Of a stretch of DNA of 64,000 bases, positions 45,580-57,340 are shown piece by piece (the first letter of the stretch is position 1; every line of letters starts with the position of its first letter). The stretch lies in the NCBI GenBank assembly GCA_036346395.1, contig CM070615.1, positions 23,617,282 to 23,681,281 on the forward strand, in the 5' to 3' direction. The position numbers were made by a program, and so were the translations under genes. The stretch comes from Hsuehochloa calcarea (lineage: Eukaryota > Streptophyta > Magnoliopsida > Poales > Poaceae). Under the pieces are notes generated by a model that was not told the DNA's origin, ran no database searches, and saw nothing but the letters and a program-made list of their open reading frames with translations.

Positions 45580-45952
45580 CACTACTACACAAAACCTCAT
45601 CACCAACGGTTCTAAACTATCATCACAGACGGTTTTTGAACTGTATGAATTTATGTGTCTGTGATGACATGAGGTCATCACAGACGGTTTTTGAACTGTT
45701 TGTGATAGTCTATTTTCACGACGATTACGAACAAGAACCGCTCAGTGATAGTAATTATCATGAGCGGTTCTTGTTTAAAACTGTCTGTGATAGCTTGTTC
45801 TATTACAAAAAAAAACAGTTCTCAGTATCATAGACGGTTCTCTAGAACCGTCTGTGATAGTTCTATATCACAGACGGTTCGTCTTGGAACCGTTTGTGAT
45901 TATTTTATCACAGACGGTTTCAGCGTCTTCTATGACCTGTTTTGTAGTAGTG
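45580..45952. mobile_element. Complete mini-CACTA element (373 bp)
   Basis: Ends CACTACTACACAAAAC and GTTTTGTAGTAGTG (inverted, one 2-base difference) with 3-bp TSD TCA at 45577-45579 and 45953-45955. It has no coding capacity. About eight ATCACAGACGGTT-like subterminal motifs in both orientations are shared with 12181-12526. Such motifs are the usual binding sites of CACTA transposase, so both elements probably used the same autonomous family. Confidence 0.9.
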
Positions 45953-45955
45953 TCA

Positions 45956-46796
45956 AGAAGTAACTGCCACTAGTTAATCAACTATTTAAAGGAGAATACA
46001 AATAGCAAAAGACATATTCAACTCGATCCAGGAGATAGCAGTTAGGTTTTCATCTAAATCAATAACATAGCAATCAGTGCACTAAGTGTAATTAGAGCTA
46101 ATCCACTGCCTTGTCAAGGGCACTCCCGGTAAAGATCTAGTTTGTTGTAATAAAGAGCAATTTCATTCTATTCCAAGAACTCTTTACTATTTTTCTCTAT
46201 TTATTTCGTAAAATCAATGACTCGATCGTCGACAACATGGTGAGCCATAATTAAACCTGAACTAAGGCAGCCATCTGATCTGCTAAGAAACATAAAGAGA
46301 AATATGCTAGAACTTACCACAAAAAAGCAACACATCTAGCCCTCCATATTGTGGAACTCAAATAAAATGAAGTACTACTAATGAGAAAATGCCATTACCA
46401 ATTCTGCAGTAAGAGTGATTTTATCGAAACAAGCTAGCCACTGACGTTGCAATTACAGTGAACGGGAGCCATTACCATTTCTGCAGTAAGAGTGATTTTA
46501 TTGAAACAAACTAGCCACTGACGTTGCAATTGCAGTGAACGGGAGAATACGTTAGTCTCTAAGGTTATACATGATACTACAGTTAGTGCCAATAGTGAAC
46601 TTCACATTTTGGCACTTTGGCTGTGCGAGGGCGACAAAATTAACATTTGCATGCCCAAGTAAAAAAGTATTCATGGTATCTCCAACAGCCAAACATCAAT
46701 TGAAAAAACTGACCCCAGCACTAACTATATCTGACTCAACTAACTAGCCCATTACGCCACAAAAAAAATTGTATTTTACAACTAGCTCCTCCGCCT
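45956..46796. other. Noncoding DNA with a 77-bp tandem duplication
   Basis: No gene is visible. The one clear structure is the duplicated block at 46391-46544; the remainder is AT-rich without recognisable motifs. Confidence 0.5.
46391..46544. repeat. 77-bp tandem duplication
   Basis: Copies 46391-46467 and 46468-46544 both start GCCATTACCA and run through CTGCAGTAAGAGTGATTTTA and CCACTGACGTTGCAATT to GAACGGGAG, with about four substitutions. Confidence 0.85.
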
Positions 46797-47330
46797 CTCT
46801 CTCTCTCACATAGATCTATCTATCTATCTATATCTATACTAATTAGAGGCTCTCGTAGAAGCCACTATATTAATCCTAGGATGTAAAAAGGCTAGAAATT
46901 CTCAAATTAATCGGAGAAAAAGAAAAAGTCTAGAAATTCCCACGTTAATCAGAGAAAAAGAAAAAAATCTAACCAAACATAAGAAGAAAAAGGTTAGAAA
47001 TTATCACGTTAATCAGAGAAAAAGAAGAAAAAAATCATACCATCTATCTATATCTATACTAATTAGAGGCTCTTCTAGAAGCCCCCATATTAATCTGTCT
47101 ATCTAACTATATCTATACTAATTAGAGGCTCTCCTAAAAGGCCATATATTAATCTTAGGAGGTAAAAAGGCTAGAAATTCCTACATTAATCGGAGAAAAA
47201 GAAAAAGACTAGAAATTTCCACGTTACTCAGAGAAAAAGAAAAAAAAATCGTAACCATCTATAAGAAGAAAAAGACTAGAAATTCCCACGTTAATCCGAG
47301 AAAAAAAATCATAACCATCTATCTATCTAT
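46797..47330. repeat. Simple repeats and dispersed direct-repeat block
   Basis: CTCT and ATCT microsatellites (46797-46836) are followed by three copies of a unit starting TCTATACTAATTAGAGGCTC (46833, 47053, 47112). Between them, CTAGAAATTCCCACGTTAAT and GAGAAAAAGAAAAA-type blocks recur. No coding. The TC start of the unit recalls a Helitron 5' end, but no 3' hairpin/CTRR end was found. Confidence 0.6.
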
Positions 47331-47577
47331 GGCCCTGTTTGTTTAGGCTTTTTGCCTAGTTTATAAGCAAAAAAAGCCTAAGTCTAAACAAATAGGTGGC
47401 TTTTTCATCCAGCTTAAAAAACATTTAAGCCATTTTAAGCCTAAAAACCATAAGCCACGAGTGAGGTGCTTTTTTCGCTTTTGCGGAATGAAATACCACT
47501 TTATCACTAAACTTCATGGAAATTACCCTAAAAAAGCCACTCGTATATATACGTGAATCTCTCAGTTTTTTACGCTT

Positions 47578-48173
47578 CTAACCCTCCCGTCGCTCCCCCT
47601 CCCCGATCGCTCCACCTCCCTTCCCCTCCCGTAGGCTCCCCCCACTCCCACCCCTTTACCCTCCCCTCCCCTCCCACCCCGTCCCGCTCGCTCCCACCCG
47701 CCGACGCCGCCTCCCCCACCGCCAGCACCTCCCCTCCCCTCCCGTCCCATCTCTTCCCCCACCGCCGCCGCCTCTCCTCTCTTGCCCCACCGACGCCGCC
47801 GCCTCCCATCTCTTCCCACACCGACGCTGCCTCCCTTCTCCTCCCCCAACGGCGCCGCCTCCCCTCTCTTGCCCCCTCCGTCGCCGCCTCCCCTCTCCTC
47901 CACCCGCCGGCGCTACCTCCCATCTCCTCCCCCACCGACTTCTACCTCCCCATCGCCGCCTTTCCCTCTCTTGCCCCAGCGACGCCTCCTTCTCCTCCCC
48001 CAACGGCGCCGCCTCCCCTCTCTTGCCCCCTCCGCCCTTCCTCTCCTCCACCTCTCCGCCGCCTCCCATCTCCTCCCCCACCGACGCCACCTCCCTTCTC
48101 CTCCCCCACCGACGCCACCTCCCATCTCCTCCACCTGACGCCGCCAACTTCCATCACCTCCCCCACTGGCGCC
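47578..48173 (+). other. CT-rich strand-asymmetric tract with splice donor
   Basis: About 600 bp almost free of A and with runs of CCTCCC/CGCCGCC on the plus strand. It gives long Pro/Ser frames on plus and Gly/Arg frames on minus, all low-complexity. It ends GCCG/GTATGTG at 48174-48180, a strong plant splice donor, so it is plausibly a 5' UTR exon of the element's ORF. I do not call the frames genes. Confidence 0.55.
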
Positions 48174-48792
48174 GGTATGTGAATCTGAATCTAAATGTTG
48201 ATTGTTGATTGTTTCTGTGAATCTCTCATGTGATGCTCTAATGCTCATTGGTGATGCTCATTGTTATTTTGATGAGATTGTCACTTTGATTGATGGATCG
48301 TTAGCTATTTTAGACAGGAGTGCTCAGCTTCCAAAACCAAAATAGGTTCGATTCTGAAAATGTATAATTGCTAAAAATGAACTGCATCCCTTGGTCAGAA
48401 GGTTTACAAAAGGACTGAAAGAGCTTCAGCTCATAGATACAAATATAGCACAGAGCACAAAATACTTGTGGATTGAAGTTTGCTGAAGTAACAATGATGC
48501 GCAAATGCTTGTCTTGTATTTATAGTCTACTGAGCAAAACATGTACGTTTGGACTGATGGCATATGACATGTATCTGTTATCCCCTTCGTTTCAGTTTGC
48601 ACTGATGGCTGATCAGGTCCTGAGTGTATGGCATTAATCACCATGTATCTTAGTGTTTGCACTGATGGCTGATCAGTGATTATGTTCTGAATTCTTATGG
48701 ACAACCAGTTGTGAATAATGGTCTCATTTCTTATGGACAACCTGTCATTTGAAATGATAAGACATTTTGTAATTTGATCATTTGATAAGCGT

Positions 48793-49053
48793 TGGGATAA
48801 GTGTATATGCATGCCTGTCATCTAAAATTTACTAGTTACCATTTAAGTGTATATGCATGTGTATCTATTTATTGCCATTTCAGATAAGTGTATATGCATG
48901 CTTGTCATCTAAAATTTACTAGTTACCATTTTAGGATAAGTGTATATGCATGCCTGTCAGCTAAAATTTACTAGTTACCATTTCAGGATAAGTGTATATG
49001 CATGCCAGTCATCTAAAATTTACTAGTTACCATTCCAGGATAAGTGTATATGC
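48793..49053 (+). repeat. About 54-bp tandem repeat, five copies
   Basis: Units run GGATAAGTGTATATGCATGC, (C/T)TGTCATC and AAAATTTACTAGTTACCATT. Four are full (about 48795, 48888, 48935, 48987), one is degenerate, and a partial one starts near 49038. They lie in the candidate intron before the Myb/SANT exon. Confidence 0.8.
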
Positions 49054-49211
49054 TATCTAGTTTCGACTTGTGAGTCCAGGCAACCATCTTTGTCATATCA
49101 TTATGTTTGCATTCTTATTGTTATACAAGTTTATGACTTGTTCTAGGTTTAGTTTTGTATATCATTATATTATGCCCTCACAAATTATAAATCATCCTGT
49201 AAATTATATAG

Positions 49212-49839
49212 ATGGAACTAGTTGCAATCGGCAAGGCAAATTGAGATACATTTGGCAACATGGCATTTTGTCAGATCTGTGCTGAGGAAGTTGGTGATGG
49301 CAATAGACCATTAGGATGTTTGAATACCACGGGTTACAAGAACCTCCGAAAGAAGTTCTATGAAAGGACATGGAAAAAGCACGATAAAAAACAACTAAAA
49401 AATAAGTGGGAAGCATTAAAGAAAGAATACAACTTGTGGAACGATTTGAAACAAAAAGCAACTGGGCTGGGTTGGGATTATCAAAAAGGAACTATATCAG
49501 CATCTGACGCTTAGTGGAAGGAGCACAAGGTTTTAATTGGAGAAGCATCTATTCATTAATGTGTATGATGTCATATTTTAATTTATGCTAACTTCAGTCA
49601 TTGTTTAAAATTTTCAGCAATATCCTAAACATTTTCGTGATGGACCACCTGAGAACTTGAATGATATGGATCGTATGTTTGACAAGGTCATATCACGGGT
49701 AACACTTTAGCCATCCCGTGAGCCTCTCTGAGGAAGACCAAACCGGTGTGGACATTGATTGTTCGGAGGATGGCGAGGAAGACGCCGCCGCCGATGCAGA
49801 GAATAATGAGGCCGTCTGCTTGAAACCCAAGCTCGCTGT
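49212..49839 (+). pseudogene. Myb/SANT-like DNA-binding protein (Harbinger ORF1 type)
   Basis: ATG at 49212 opens MELVAIGKAN, then a TGA (49242-49244; TGG in intact relatives) and DTFGNMAFCQICAEEVGDGN. The Myb_DNA-bind_3 pattern follows: NTTGYKNLRKKFYERTWKKH, KQLKNKWEALKKEYNLWNDL and TGLGWDYQKGTISASD. A second TAG is at 49512-49514, then WKEHKVLIGEA. A second exon (about 49617-49710, after TTTTCAG) gives YPKHFRDGPPENLNDMDRMF. A shifted acidic region (GVDIDCSEDGEEDAAADAEN) runs to the element D boundary. It would bind transposon ends or aid the transposase; this copy is broken and has lost its 3' end. Confidence 0.7.
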
Positions 49840-52800
49840 TGTAACATCCCAAATTGGGTTTGTGTTTCAAATGTAATAAAAATGAGGATAAATTAAAACT
49901 TTTGTTGCCTCATGTGTAGTTACAGTGTTTGAAACCTCTTTCCTTTAATTGGTGGAAATTAAAACTCAAAATTTCCCCAATTAAATTCAAGTCATCAATC
50001 TCCTCAATGAAAATCTGGTGCCCTACCCTCAAAATAATTTTCATTGACCTAGGAGAGATGTTTAACCCTCGTAACTATTTCATAATTTTGAGAAATTATT
50101 TGATAATTTTGAGACAAGTCAAACATTAGTCAAACTCCAAAATCTCCTTCGGAATTTTTAGAGAAACATGCAGGCATAACAGTCTCTAAAATTTTATATA
50201 AGGTTCCTCCTCTTTGTCGAAATCTCCGCTAAAATTTCATGAATTTTGGAGTTTGTCTGCTATTCCAAATAATTCTCTAAAGTCGGCTCAGCCAATTAAG
50301 TCGAAAATCAGTTTCACTGTTGCTCGGGTCCGGGTCCGACACTGATTCGAGCTCAAGGGTGCAGCCAGATCAACTAATAGCACCTTAGGGCAGTCTCTCG
50401 GGCGCGCTAATCCGTAGCCGTTTGATCTAAATCCGGCGGCCGACGCTACGTGAACGCTCGACCGAACGAACTCACTTAAGCGCGTTAGTCGTTTGATCTT
50501 CGATCAACGGCCGCGATGGAAGGGGATGTTCGGACCATCCGAAAGGTGCGGCTGATCACCAACGTCGGATCTTGATCGAGCGGTCGACATGCGATGGAAC
50601 GTTCGGGCCCCCGAACTGAATAGCCGAGCGTTTCGGAGCGCGGTAGCCGCACGATTGGAATCCTATGTGATCGAACGGCCGTCCTCTTTTCGCCTTCCTC
50701 TCGCCACGTCGTCGGCGAAGTCAACAGAGAACGTGCGCAAGATAAAGAACCACCACGGCATTGTCACCTCCATCGTCCGCCAACGCCTTTGAGCATTAAA
50801 GCTAGTGCCGCCGACTGTTGAGTCGTCTTCTACCTCTCGCACCGCCCCATCCCTTCGCCGCGTTTGGACAGCAAGCTTTTGACCGAAAGTTGCATTGCTC
50901 CATCCGCTGCCCTCTCGCCTATATAAGCTTCTTCATTGCTCCCTTAGCATTCTTTGAACACCTTTGAGCTTCAAAGATCACTTCTAGTGCACCGAGTGAG
51001 CTCCTGAACTATTGCTCTCGGCGCCATTGTTGAAGCTTCAAGTTCTTCTGGTGAAAGTGGTGTTCTTGGCCTCTCATCCGAACATGTTGCTTCCTCGCTT
51101 GCTTAGCCTCTCAAGAGTATTAACCCTCTGTCGGTTTTTCTTTTGGCAACAGAGAGGCGACTCAATTTGTGTTTTCCCCTTCACCAAAGGTGATCTTCTT
51201 CTTTAGCTCGTAAGTGCACCATTTTCAAATTCCTTGCTCCCTTCGCTTACTCTCATCTCTCGCGCATTAGCCTCAATCAATTTCACATTTAGCCGCAGGA
51301 ATCTTATCAATTTGGTTTTCCTCTTTCGGTAGCGAAAATTGGTTATTGTCTTCTCGACTCCTGTAAGTCCATCTCTCGCCCAATTCCTTGCTTGATGAGG
51401 TACTCCATGCTATTGCGATCATCGTAGTAGCTTTAGATTTCGCTATTTTTGCTTGAGTCACCGGCAAGATCGTCGGGCCGCCTCTGTTCTTTTGTCGACC
51501 TTCGCTGTCGGACGAAAAACGAGAGCTTTCGGTTATCGCTGAGTTTGAGCCGAGGATTTTAGATCAAACGCCGGATTCTTGTGGTCGTGATCGGACGCTG
51601 CCGCTTAGGTCATCGCGCTGCGGGTCGTCCGACTTTCGATCAACGGTCCAGATCTCGATGAACGCTCGACCGTCCGAACGGTTCGATCCGCGTGGACCGT
51701 TGGATCCAAGATCGACGGTTCATGTTCGTGTGAACGCTCGACCGCGGATATCCTTGGCATCCGGTTCGCTCATCTTTCATCCAACGGCCGATGCTTAGGT
51801 TGGCGCGTTCGCTCTGTTGCCGCTGCGTGTGGGTCGTTGGATCGATGATCTTCGCCCATGATCTTCCACGCCGCTTATCCGGGTTATATTTCGGTAGAGT
51901 TATTTATCAAGCGAAAAATAGTTTTATCTTCCAAAATTCATAAGTATTTTTCAGTAGCTTCAAAAATGATAAAACCAAGGCCTTTATTTTTCATTCTTAG
52001 TAAAATTATTTCCAGATAGGTTGCTCATTTATCTCAAGAGCGTAAATGTTTTATTTTGAAAGTAAACATTAAACCGATTATCTTTGCAATAGAAAAATAG
52101 TGAATCTTAGAAAACTCATAAATAATTATTGCAAGCTCCAAATGAGATGAATCCAGTGGGGCTGTTCATCTTATAAGATGCTTGATTTATCATAAAAGTT
52201 TCAGTAGCTGTATCATTCTAGAAAATTTCGCTAAAATCATTGCTTAGTTGAATAGTGCTGTTTTTCATTTTTCTCGCCGATCAAAATGTTTTGGCCATAA
52301 CTTTTGCATTAAGAATCCAAATCAATTGGTTCTTGTTGCTTTAGTTCATAAAAATTATGTTCTTTCTACTGTAAAAATTTGAGAACTTTTTGCTGAGTTT
52401 TGCTGTTGCATCTTTCGATGTTTCGCCTTATTGGTTCTTGTTGGTTCTTTCGATAGGTTGCGACAATATTGTTAATATCGAGAGTGATCCTCTGCAGACA
52501 AAACAATGAAGCTTCAGAAGGCAAGATATTTGATCATAAATGTCCCATTACTTTCAAAGTCTAATATCTTGTTTACAAATTATATGTATGCATTGCTTTT
52601 GTGTCCAAGTATTTTTGTCCTGCTTAGAGGTAGCTATTCCTAACGCATTGTTGCCATTAAAATGTTATCCCCGCCACAACCATAAGCTATTATCATCATT
52701 TGGTGAATTAGAGCCCGTGATTTAATTATGCTCTTTTTCCGCCTTTGCGATATCATGCTTAGAAATGCTTAGCTACCGGTAGAATTGGGCGGTTATCGAT

Positions 52801-54209
52801 TTAGTCGATGACCTTGATCACACAAATCATTTTGTTTATTTTGGTTCAGCACCTTATGCTTTTGTTTTGTAAAAACCGAAAATGAAACAAAATGATTTGA
52901 CTTGGGCACAATGGCATGTTGGTGTGATTGTTGGGTGTGACAAGGAAAGGTGCCCAGTCCCTAAGGACCGAAAATGTTGCTTGCGCCATCGATCCAAGTA
53001 CTTTTATGCACTAACCACATGAGGGTTATATGGGACCCTCTTGACCTAGTACTTTGGAGTGTGTTATCTCCGAGTCGTAGGAGGAGCGTTGTGTGTGTTG
53101 TGTGAAAAGGAGTTGTGTTCTTATGTTGGGTGTGCGGTGGTGGAGTTTCCGGATGGACTCTCCACCTCGAGGCGCCGCAGCTTGTCCGAGGCTTTACCCG
53201 TGAGGGTAGTTGTCCGAGGTCGGGCCACGACCCGACACAACGTATGGGTTTCTATCCATACAGGCGACTCGGGTTAATACATAATATTGGAAAAGTCTCA
53301 GAGGACTTAGCCGTCTTGCATACCTAAGGAAGTGTGCTTAATCATGTGGCAAAAGGCGGTCCGACATGTGGGTAAGTTGGTACACCTGAGCAGGATAAAT
53401 CTATTCAATAGCCTCGCCCTAGGTTGTGGACACGCTTGGTGATTTCACGCAAGATCTAGACTTCAACAACTGCTTTTGTTTTTAAATTAAAATTTGATAT
53501 GGTTGGCATGAATGGGTAATTCATGCTATTGTGGTGGCTATTGGGTTGGCCACTTCGGACTGCTTTTCTCGTTGTTGATACTTGATTACTACTGCTTTTA
53601 CCAAATAAAATCAGATTGCAAAATTGCCTTCAATCTATTACATTATTGCAAATAAAACTTGCTTTATGCTTACAAACTTGAGTCCTATCTGCCCACTTAA
53701 ATAAGCTTGCATATAGTTATTGTATAGATCTGTTATCATTCTTATATATCTTGCGTAGTACATTCAAAGTACTCACCCGACTTTTGTCGGGTCGCTTTTG
53801 TTTGCAGAGGAAGAAGGTGAGCCCCAAGGGCTTCACTACGTGAGATGTCTTTGCGGTTCGACGGCTAGTCTGCGGCACGGTCGGTTGCCTTGTGGGTAAA
53901 AGGCACACCGTTGGGCTCTTTGTTTATCGCCATCTTATGGCACTTTTGCTTCATTGTTACTGTAATATTTATCTGCTGGCGGTTGGCCTCTTTGTTGTAT
54001 TTACTCTTGAATAATATTATGTATGTCTTTATTTGGTTACAGGCTTTCGGTTCTATGTGATTGAATGGAATTGATGCATGAACTTTTGTGAGAGGGGTGT
54101 ATCTGCACTCACAGGAAGTATACATTCCTCGGCGTCCGTTATTATGCTTATGATGATAGGTCAAGTGGTGACTAATCATTATAAGCTTAATAATCCCGGG
54201 GGCGTCACA
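49840..54209 (+). repeat. Element D 5' LTR
   Basis: 4370 bp, homologous along its whole length to 59489-63856. Short frames common to both LTRs (for example 52540-52725) have no motif. TATATAAGCTTC near 50919-50930 is a plausible promoter TATA. Differences between the copies are mostly one- to three-base indels. Confidence 0.9.
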
Positions 54210-54215
54210 AGAGGT

Positions 54216-54227
54216 TGGTATCAGAGC
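54216..54227 (+). promoter_or_regulatory. Element D primer binding site
   Basis: TGGTATCAGAGC, an exact tRNA-iMet complement, six bases after the 5' LTR. Confidence 0.95.
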
Positions 54228-55106
54228 CATACTGACCATAGAAGCCGCTAGCTTGGTCGTCTTTAGGATATTTTGAAAAACTTAATTTCAAAGTATCAAA
54301 TGGTTTATGAAAGTTTAAGTAGGTTCTCAGATTTTACTCCTTACATATCTTAACTTTCTTATCTCATCTTGCTCTAATTTGAGTTTTAAAAGTTGTTTTC
54401 CTCTCATCTCCTCTTCAAAGATAGTGTTATCGATTAAATGGGTTTGGGAACCACTGAGTTTGGCAAATTGAAGTGCTTAGGGTTTTTGAAGTTTCTGGAC
54501 TGGAGATTTCGGCTAGAGGCTTGGATGCGGAATCTGGACCGCACGCTTCAATTTCCAGACAGCGAGCTCAATGGTTTCTGATAGGACCACTGAGCTTGGC
54601 AAATTGAAGTGTGCCAGATTTTGAAGTTTCTAGAATGGAAGACTTCGACTGGAAGCTTGGATGCAAAATCGCTACAGCAACCTCAATTTCCGGACAGCAA
54701 GCTCGATGGTTTCTAGTGGGGTAGGAAATGAGAGTTTAATCAACTAAAATTTGTGGGGCTAAAAGGGTAAGAAGTGATATTCTATGTCTAGTGACTAAAA
54801 CTAATACCTCACTAAGTTGGTTTTTACCCCGATTTTTCCATGCAATAAGCTTTTGGTAGTGTTCTGAAACTTTCTTCTCAAAACGACTACTTGTTCATTC
54901 AATACAAGTTAGTCGCATCGAGAAGTTGGATCTTGTGTCTTATGAGTTTTGCATGGATCTTATGCCTCTTTGCAACTAGTTGGAGTTCGTTTTTATTGCG
55001 GGTAATGTGTTACATAAGGCTTAGGGTTGTAGGCACTAATCCCTATTGGGTAGCTTATCTTTGCTATCCCTTCGTTATAGCTCTCATTTGCTTCTAACTC
55101 GCCTTG
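54228..55106 (+). other. Element D leader
   Basis: No coding motif. Contains two related blocks (about 54445-54580 and 54581-54715) sharing ACCACTGAG(T/C)TTGGCAAATT, GAAGTTTCT and AATTTC(C/G)GGACAGC: an imperfect tandem duplication of about 135 bp in the leader. Confidence 0.6.
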
Positions 55107-56215
55107 ATGCAACAGATGGTGGTCGTGACTCGTAGCGCCGGGGGCAGCCAGAGGGTCGGGATGAGGACTTCCACCTCCTCCGACCATGGTGAGGTTCTCG
55201 CCGATCGAGCGGAACCGTATGGACCGTACACGATCCTCGGAGGTGATTGCACTAACACCTCCAACATCTCCGTGCCACCGGATCGTGGGAGGAGGTGGCC
55301 ACCGCAGAGGGAGGACTCTCGAGTTCCTTCGCACTCGGCCACCCACCTTCTCGAGGTCCGAGGACCCACTCGACGCGGATGATCGTTGCGTCTCGCTGAG
55401 CGAAGCTCAACATCGCCGATGCCGGGATCACGAGAAGGCACTATTCGCCTCCCATCACCGGAGGCGGCACTCTCATGGTGGGAGAACTTCCTCGCCATGC
55501 AAAGACGAGGGCCGGCTATCACTTGGGCGGAGTTCCGCGCCGCTTTCGGAGGGCTCATGTCCCATTGGATTGATGAAGTTAAAGAAGAAGGAATTTCGGC
55601 GCTCAAGCGGGCGCAAATCGCCATTCGAGTACCTCCATGAGTTCAACCATCTTTCTCGGATGCTCCACGAGGATGTGCCTACAGATGAGGCAAAGCAGAG
55701 AAGTTCATGGATGGCTTGTCCGAGGAGCTTGAGACAAGCTATCTATTGTAGACTTCCCGACTTCCGCACCTTGGTCGACAAGGCCATCATCGCCGAGCAT
55801 AAGGCAAGGGCACTTGGCGACTCGCAGCGTAAGTGGGAGGCCCGAAGGCATCCAGGCCGTTGCTCCTCGTCCGTATGGCGGACCAGGCCCGGCGGCGCCC
55901 CTCCCGATCGCAGCACCACCGAGGGCACCTGCTCGTTCCACGCCCACCGCAGCCGCGCCCGATCCACGTGCACTGCGGGACAGCCAGAGGCATCCGCCAC
56001 CCCGCCGCGGATGTCGTATGTTTCTTCACCGCGACGAAAGGCATTATGCTAATAATTGCCCTAAGAAGATCGAGCGGCCCTCGTCCCAATGGAGGACGGG
56101 CAAGGGAGTGGTCGTGATCGAAGGCCCCAAATGTGGGGAGCGGCCGAGTCAACCTTATCTCGGCCGAGGAAGCTCAGGATGCACCCGACGTCGTGTTGGG
56201 TACACTTTTCGTTAA
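55107..56215 (+). pseudogene. Element D gag
   Basis: ATG at 55107 opens MQQMVVVTRSAGGSQR. Several shifts later the Gag domain appears: WWENFLAMQRRGPAITWAEF (frame 55386-55640), then EYLHEFNHLSRM and TDEAKQ (frame 55186-56052), and FRTLVDKAIIAEHKARALGD. A proline/alanine-rich linker leads to a damaged zinc knuckle, HYANNCPKK (about 56040-56065), whose first two Cys are not in frame. At least five frame changes. No other gag-like start was seen. Confidence 0.75.
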
Positions 56216-56640
56216 CTCTCACCGGCTCACGCTTTATTTGATTCCGGCTTCTCACCATTTATATCGGAGTCTTTGCTGCACTTAGTGATCTTTGGTGATC
56301 CCCGCATGTTCCTTTGATTATTCATTCTCCGGCCTCGGTAATGAGAGTGAAAATGAATGCCGGGTGTTTTGATTGAAATTGGAGGAGTGGGATTTTGGCA
56401 AATCTTATTCTCCTCAATTCAGGAAAGTTGGATGTGATACTTGGCATGGATTGGTTGTCTCAACATAGGGGACAAATCGATTGCGCTAGAAGGTTCATTT
56501 CCCTCACAAGCCCGTCTGGCGGCCAAGTGGGAATTTTTCTCAAGCAAGAACCACACCTTTATGCACTTGAAGCCAAGCTAACCATGGAGATTCATGAAGT
56601 CCCGTGGTGTGTGAGTTCAGCGATGTGTTTCCGACGATCT
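56216..56640 (+). pseudogene. Element D protease
   Basis: The frame 56395-56739 has NLILLNSGKLDVILGMDWLS, the conserved ILGMDWL segment after the protease active site. Upstream (56225-56260), a LFDSG-like active site is expected; I see LTLYLIPAS-type translation with shifts, so it is not intact. Confidence rests on position and the ILGMDWL block. Confidence 0.65.
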
Positions 56641-57340
56641 GCCCGGATGCCTCAAAGAAGAGACATTGAATTTGTCATCGAAGTTGCTTCCCTGCATCGC
56701 CCCTATTTCAAAGAGGCTATATCGAATGCCTCCAAATGAATTGGAGGAGTCAAGAAGCGACTTGGCGAGCTTCAAGAGAAGGGTTTTATTCGCCTCGAGC
56801 TCATCACCGTGGGGTTGTCCGGTTATCTTTGTGAAGAAGAAAGACAAGACTCTACGGATGTGTGTTGATTACCGTCAGTTGAATGCCGTGGACGGTGAAG
56901 AACAAGTATCCCCGCCGGATTGATGACCTCTTCGATCAATTGACCGGTGCTCGGGTATTCTCCAAGATTGATCCGAGGTTGGGCTATCATCAAGTCCGAA
57001 TCGGATCGGAAGACATTCCAAGACGGCTTTCTACTCGTTATGGATTATACGAGTATACCGTTATGTCCTTCGGTTTGACCAATGCTCTGCTCTTTTCATG
57101 AATCTTATGAACATGGTATTCATGGAGTATTTGGACAAGTTCGTGGTTGTCTTTATCGATGATATCCTCATCTATTCGAGGGATGCCGAGGAGCATCTTG
57201 AACATCCGGTTAGTGTTGGGAAACTTCGCGAGCATCAACTTTATGCGAAGTTCAAGAAGTGCGAGTTTTGGTTGAAGAAAGTGGCATTCTTGGGTCATGT
57301 TCTTTCAAAGATCCGGTGTCATTGTTGATCCTAGCAAGGT
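56641..57340 (+). pseudogene. Element D reverse transcriptase
   Basis: Pieces in three frames: RLYRMPPNELEE (56666-56923) with GCPVIFVKKKDKTLRMCVDY; then NKYPRRIDDLFDQLTGARVF and YTVMSFGLTNA (56883-57101); then LDKFVVVFIDDILIYSRDAE (57098-57328) with FIDD catalytic residues and KKCEFWLKKVAFLGHVLS. Motif order is normal for Ty3/gypsy RT. At least three frameshifts (around 56745, 56885, 57095). Confidence 0.85.

Larger units (their letters stand above)
47331..49839 (+). mobile_element. PIF/Harbinger-like element, 5' fragment
   Basis: Starts with GGCCCTGTTTGTTT (47331-47344), close to known PIF/Harbinger terminal inverted repeats. It continues through a short AT-rich zone, a CT-rich exon or UTR, a candidate intron and a broken Myb/SANT ORF. 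This order suits a PIF-type ORF1 gene. The right end is missing: element D cuts it at 49840. No transposase (DDE) ORF is in the window. Confidence 0.55.

Noticed and set aside
46833..47330. Helitron 5' end (TC at start of TCTATACTA)
   Set aside because: No 3' hairpin with CTRR end, no Rep/helicase coding and no A-T target junction were seen; left as dispersed repeats.
47553..48248. Several overlapping long frames (Pro/Ser on plus, Gly/Arg on minus)
   Set aside because: All arise from one low-complexity CT-rich tract with almost no stop-forming A residues; no motif and no consistent frame.
52540..52725. 61-codon frame identical in both D LTRs (also 62183-62368)
   Set aside because: Identity reflects LTR duplication; no motif, start context or length supports a gene.
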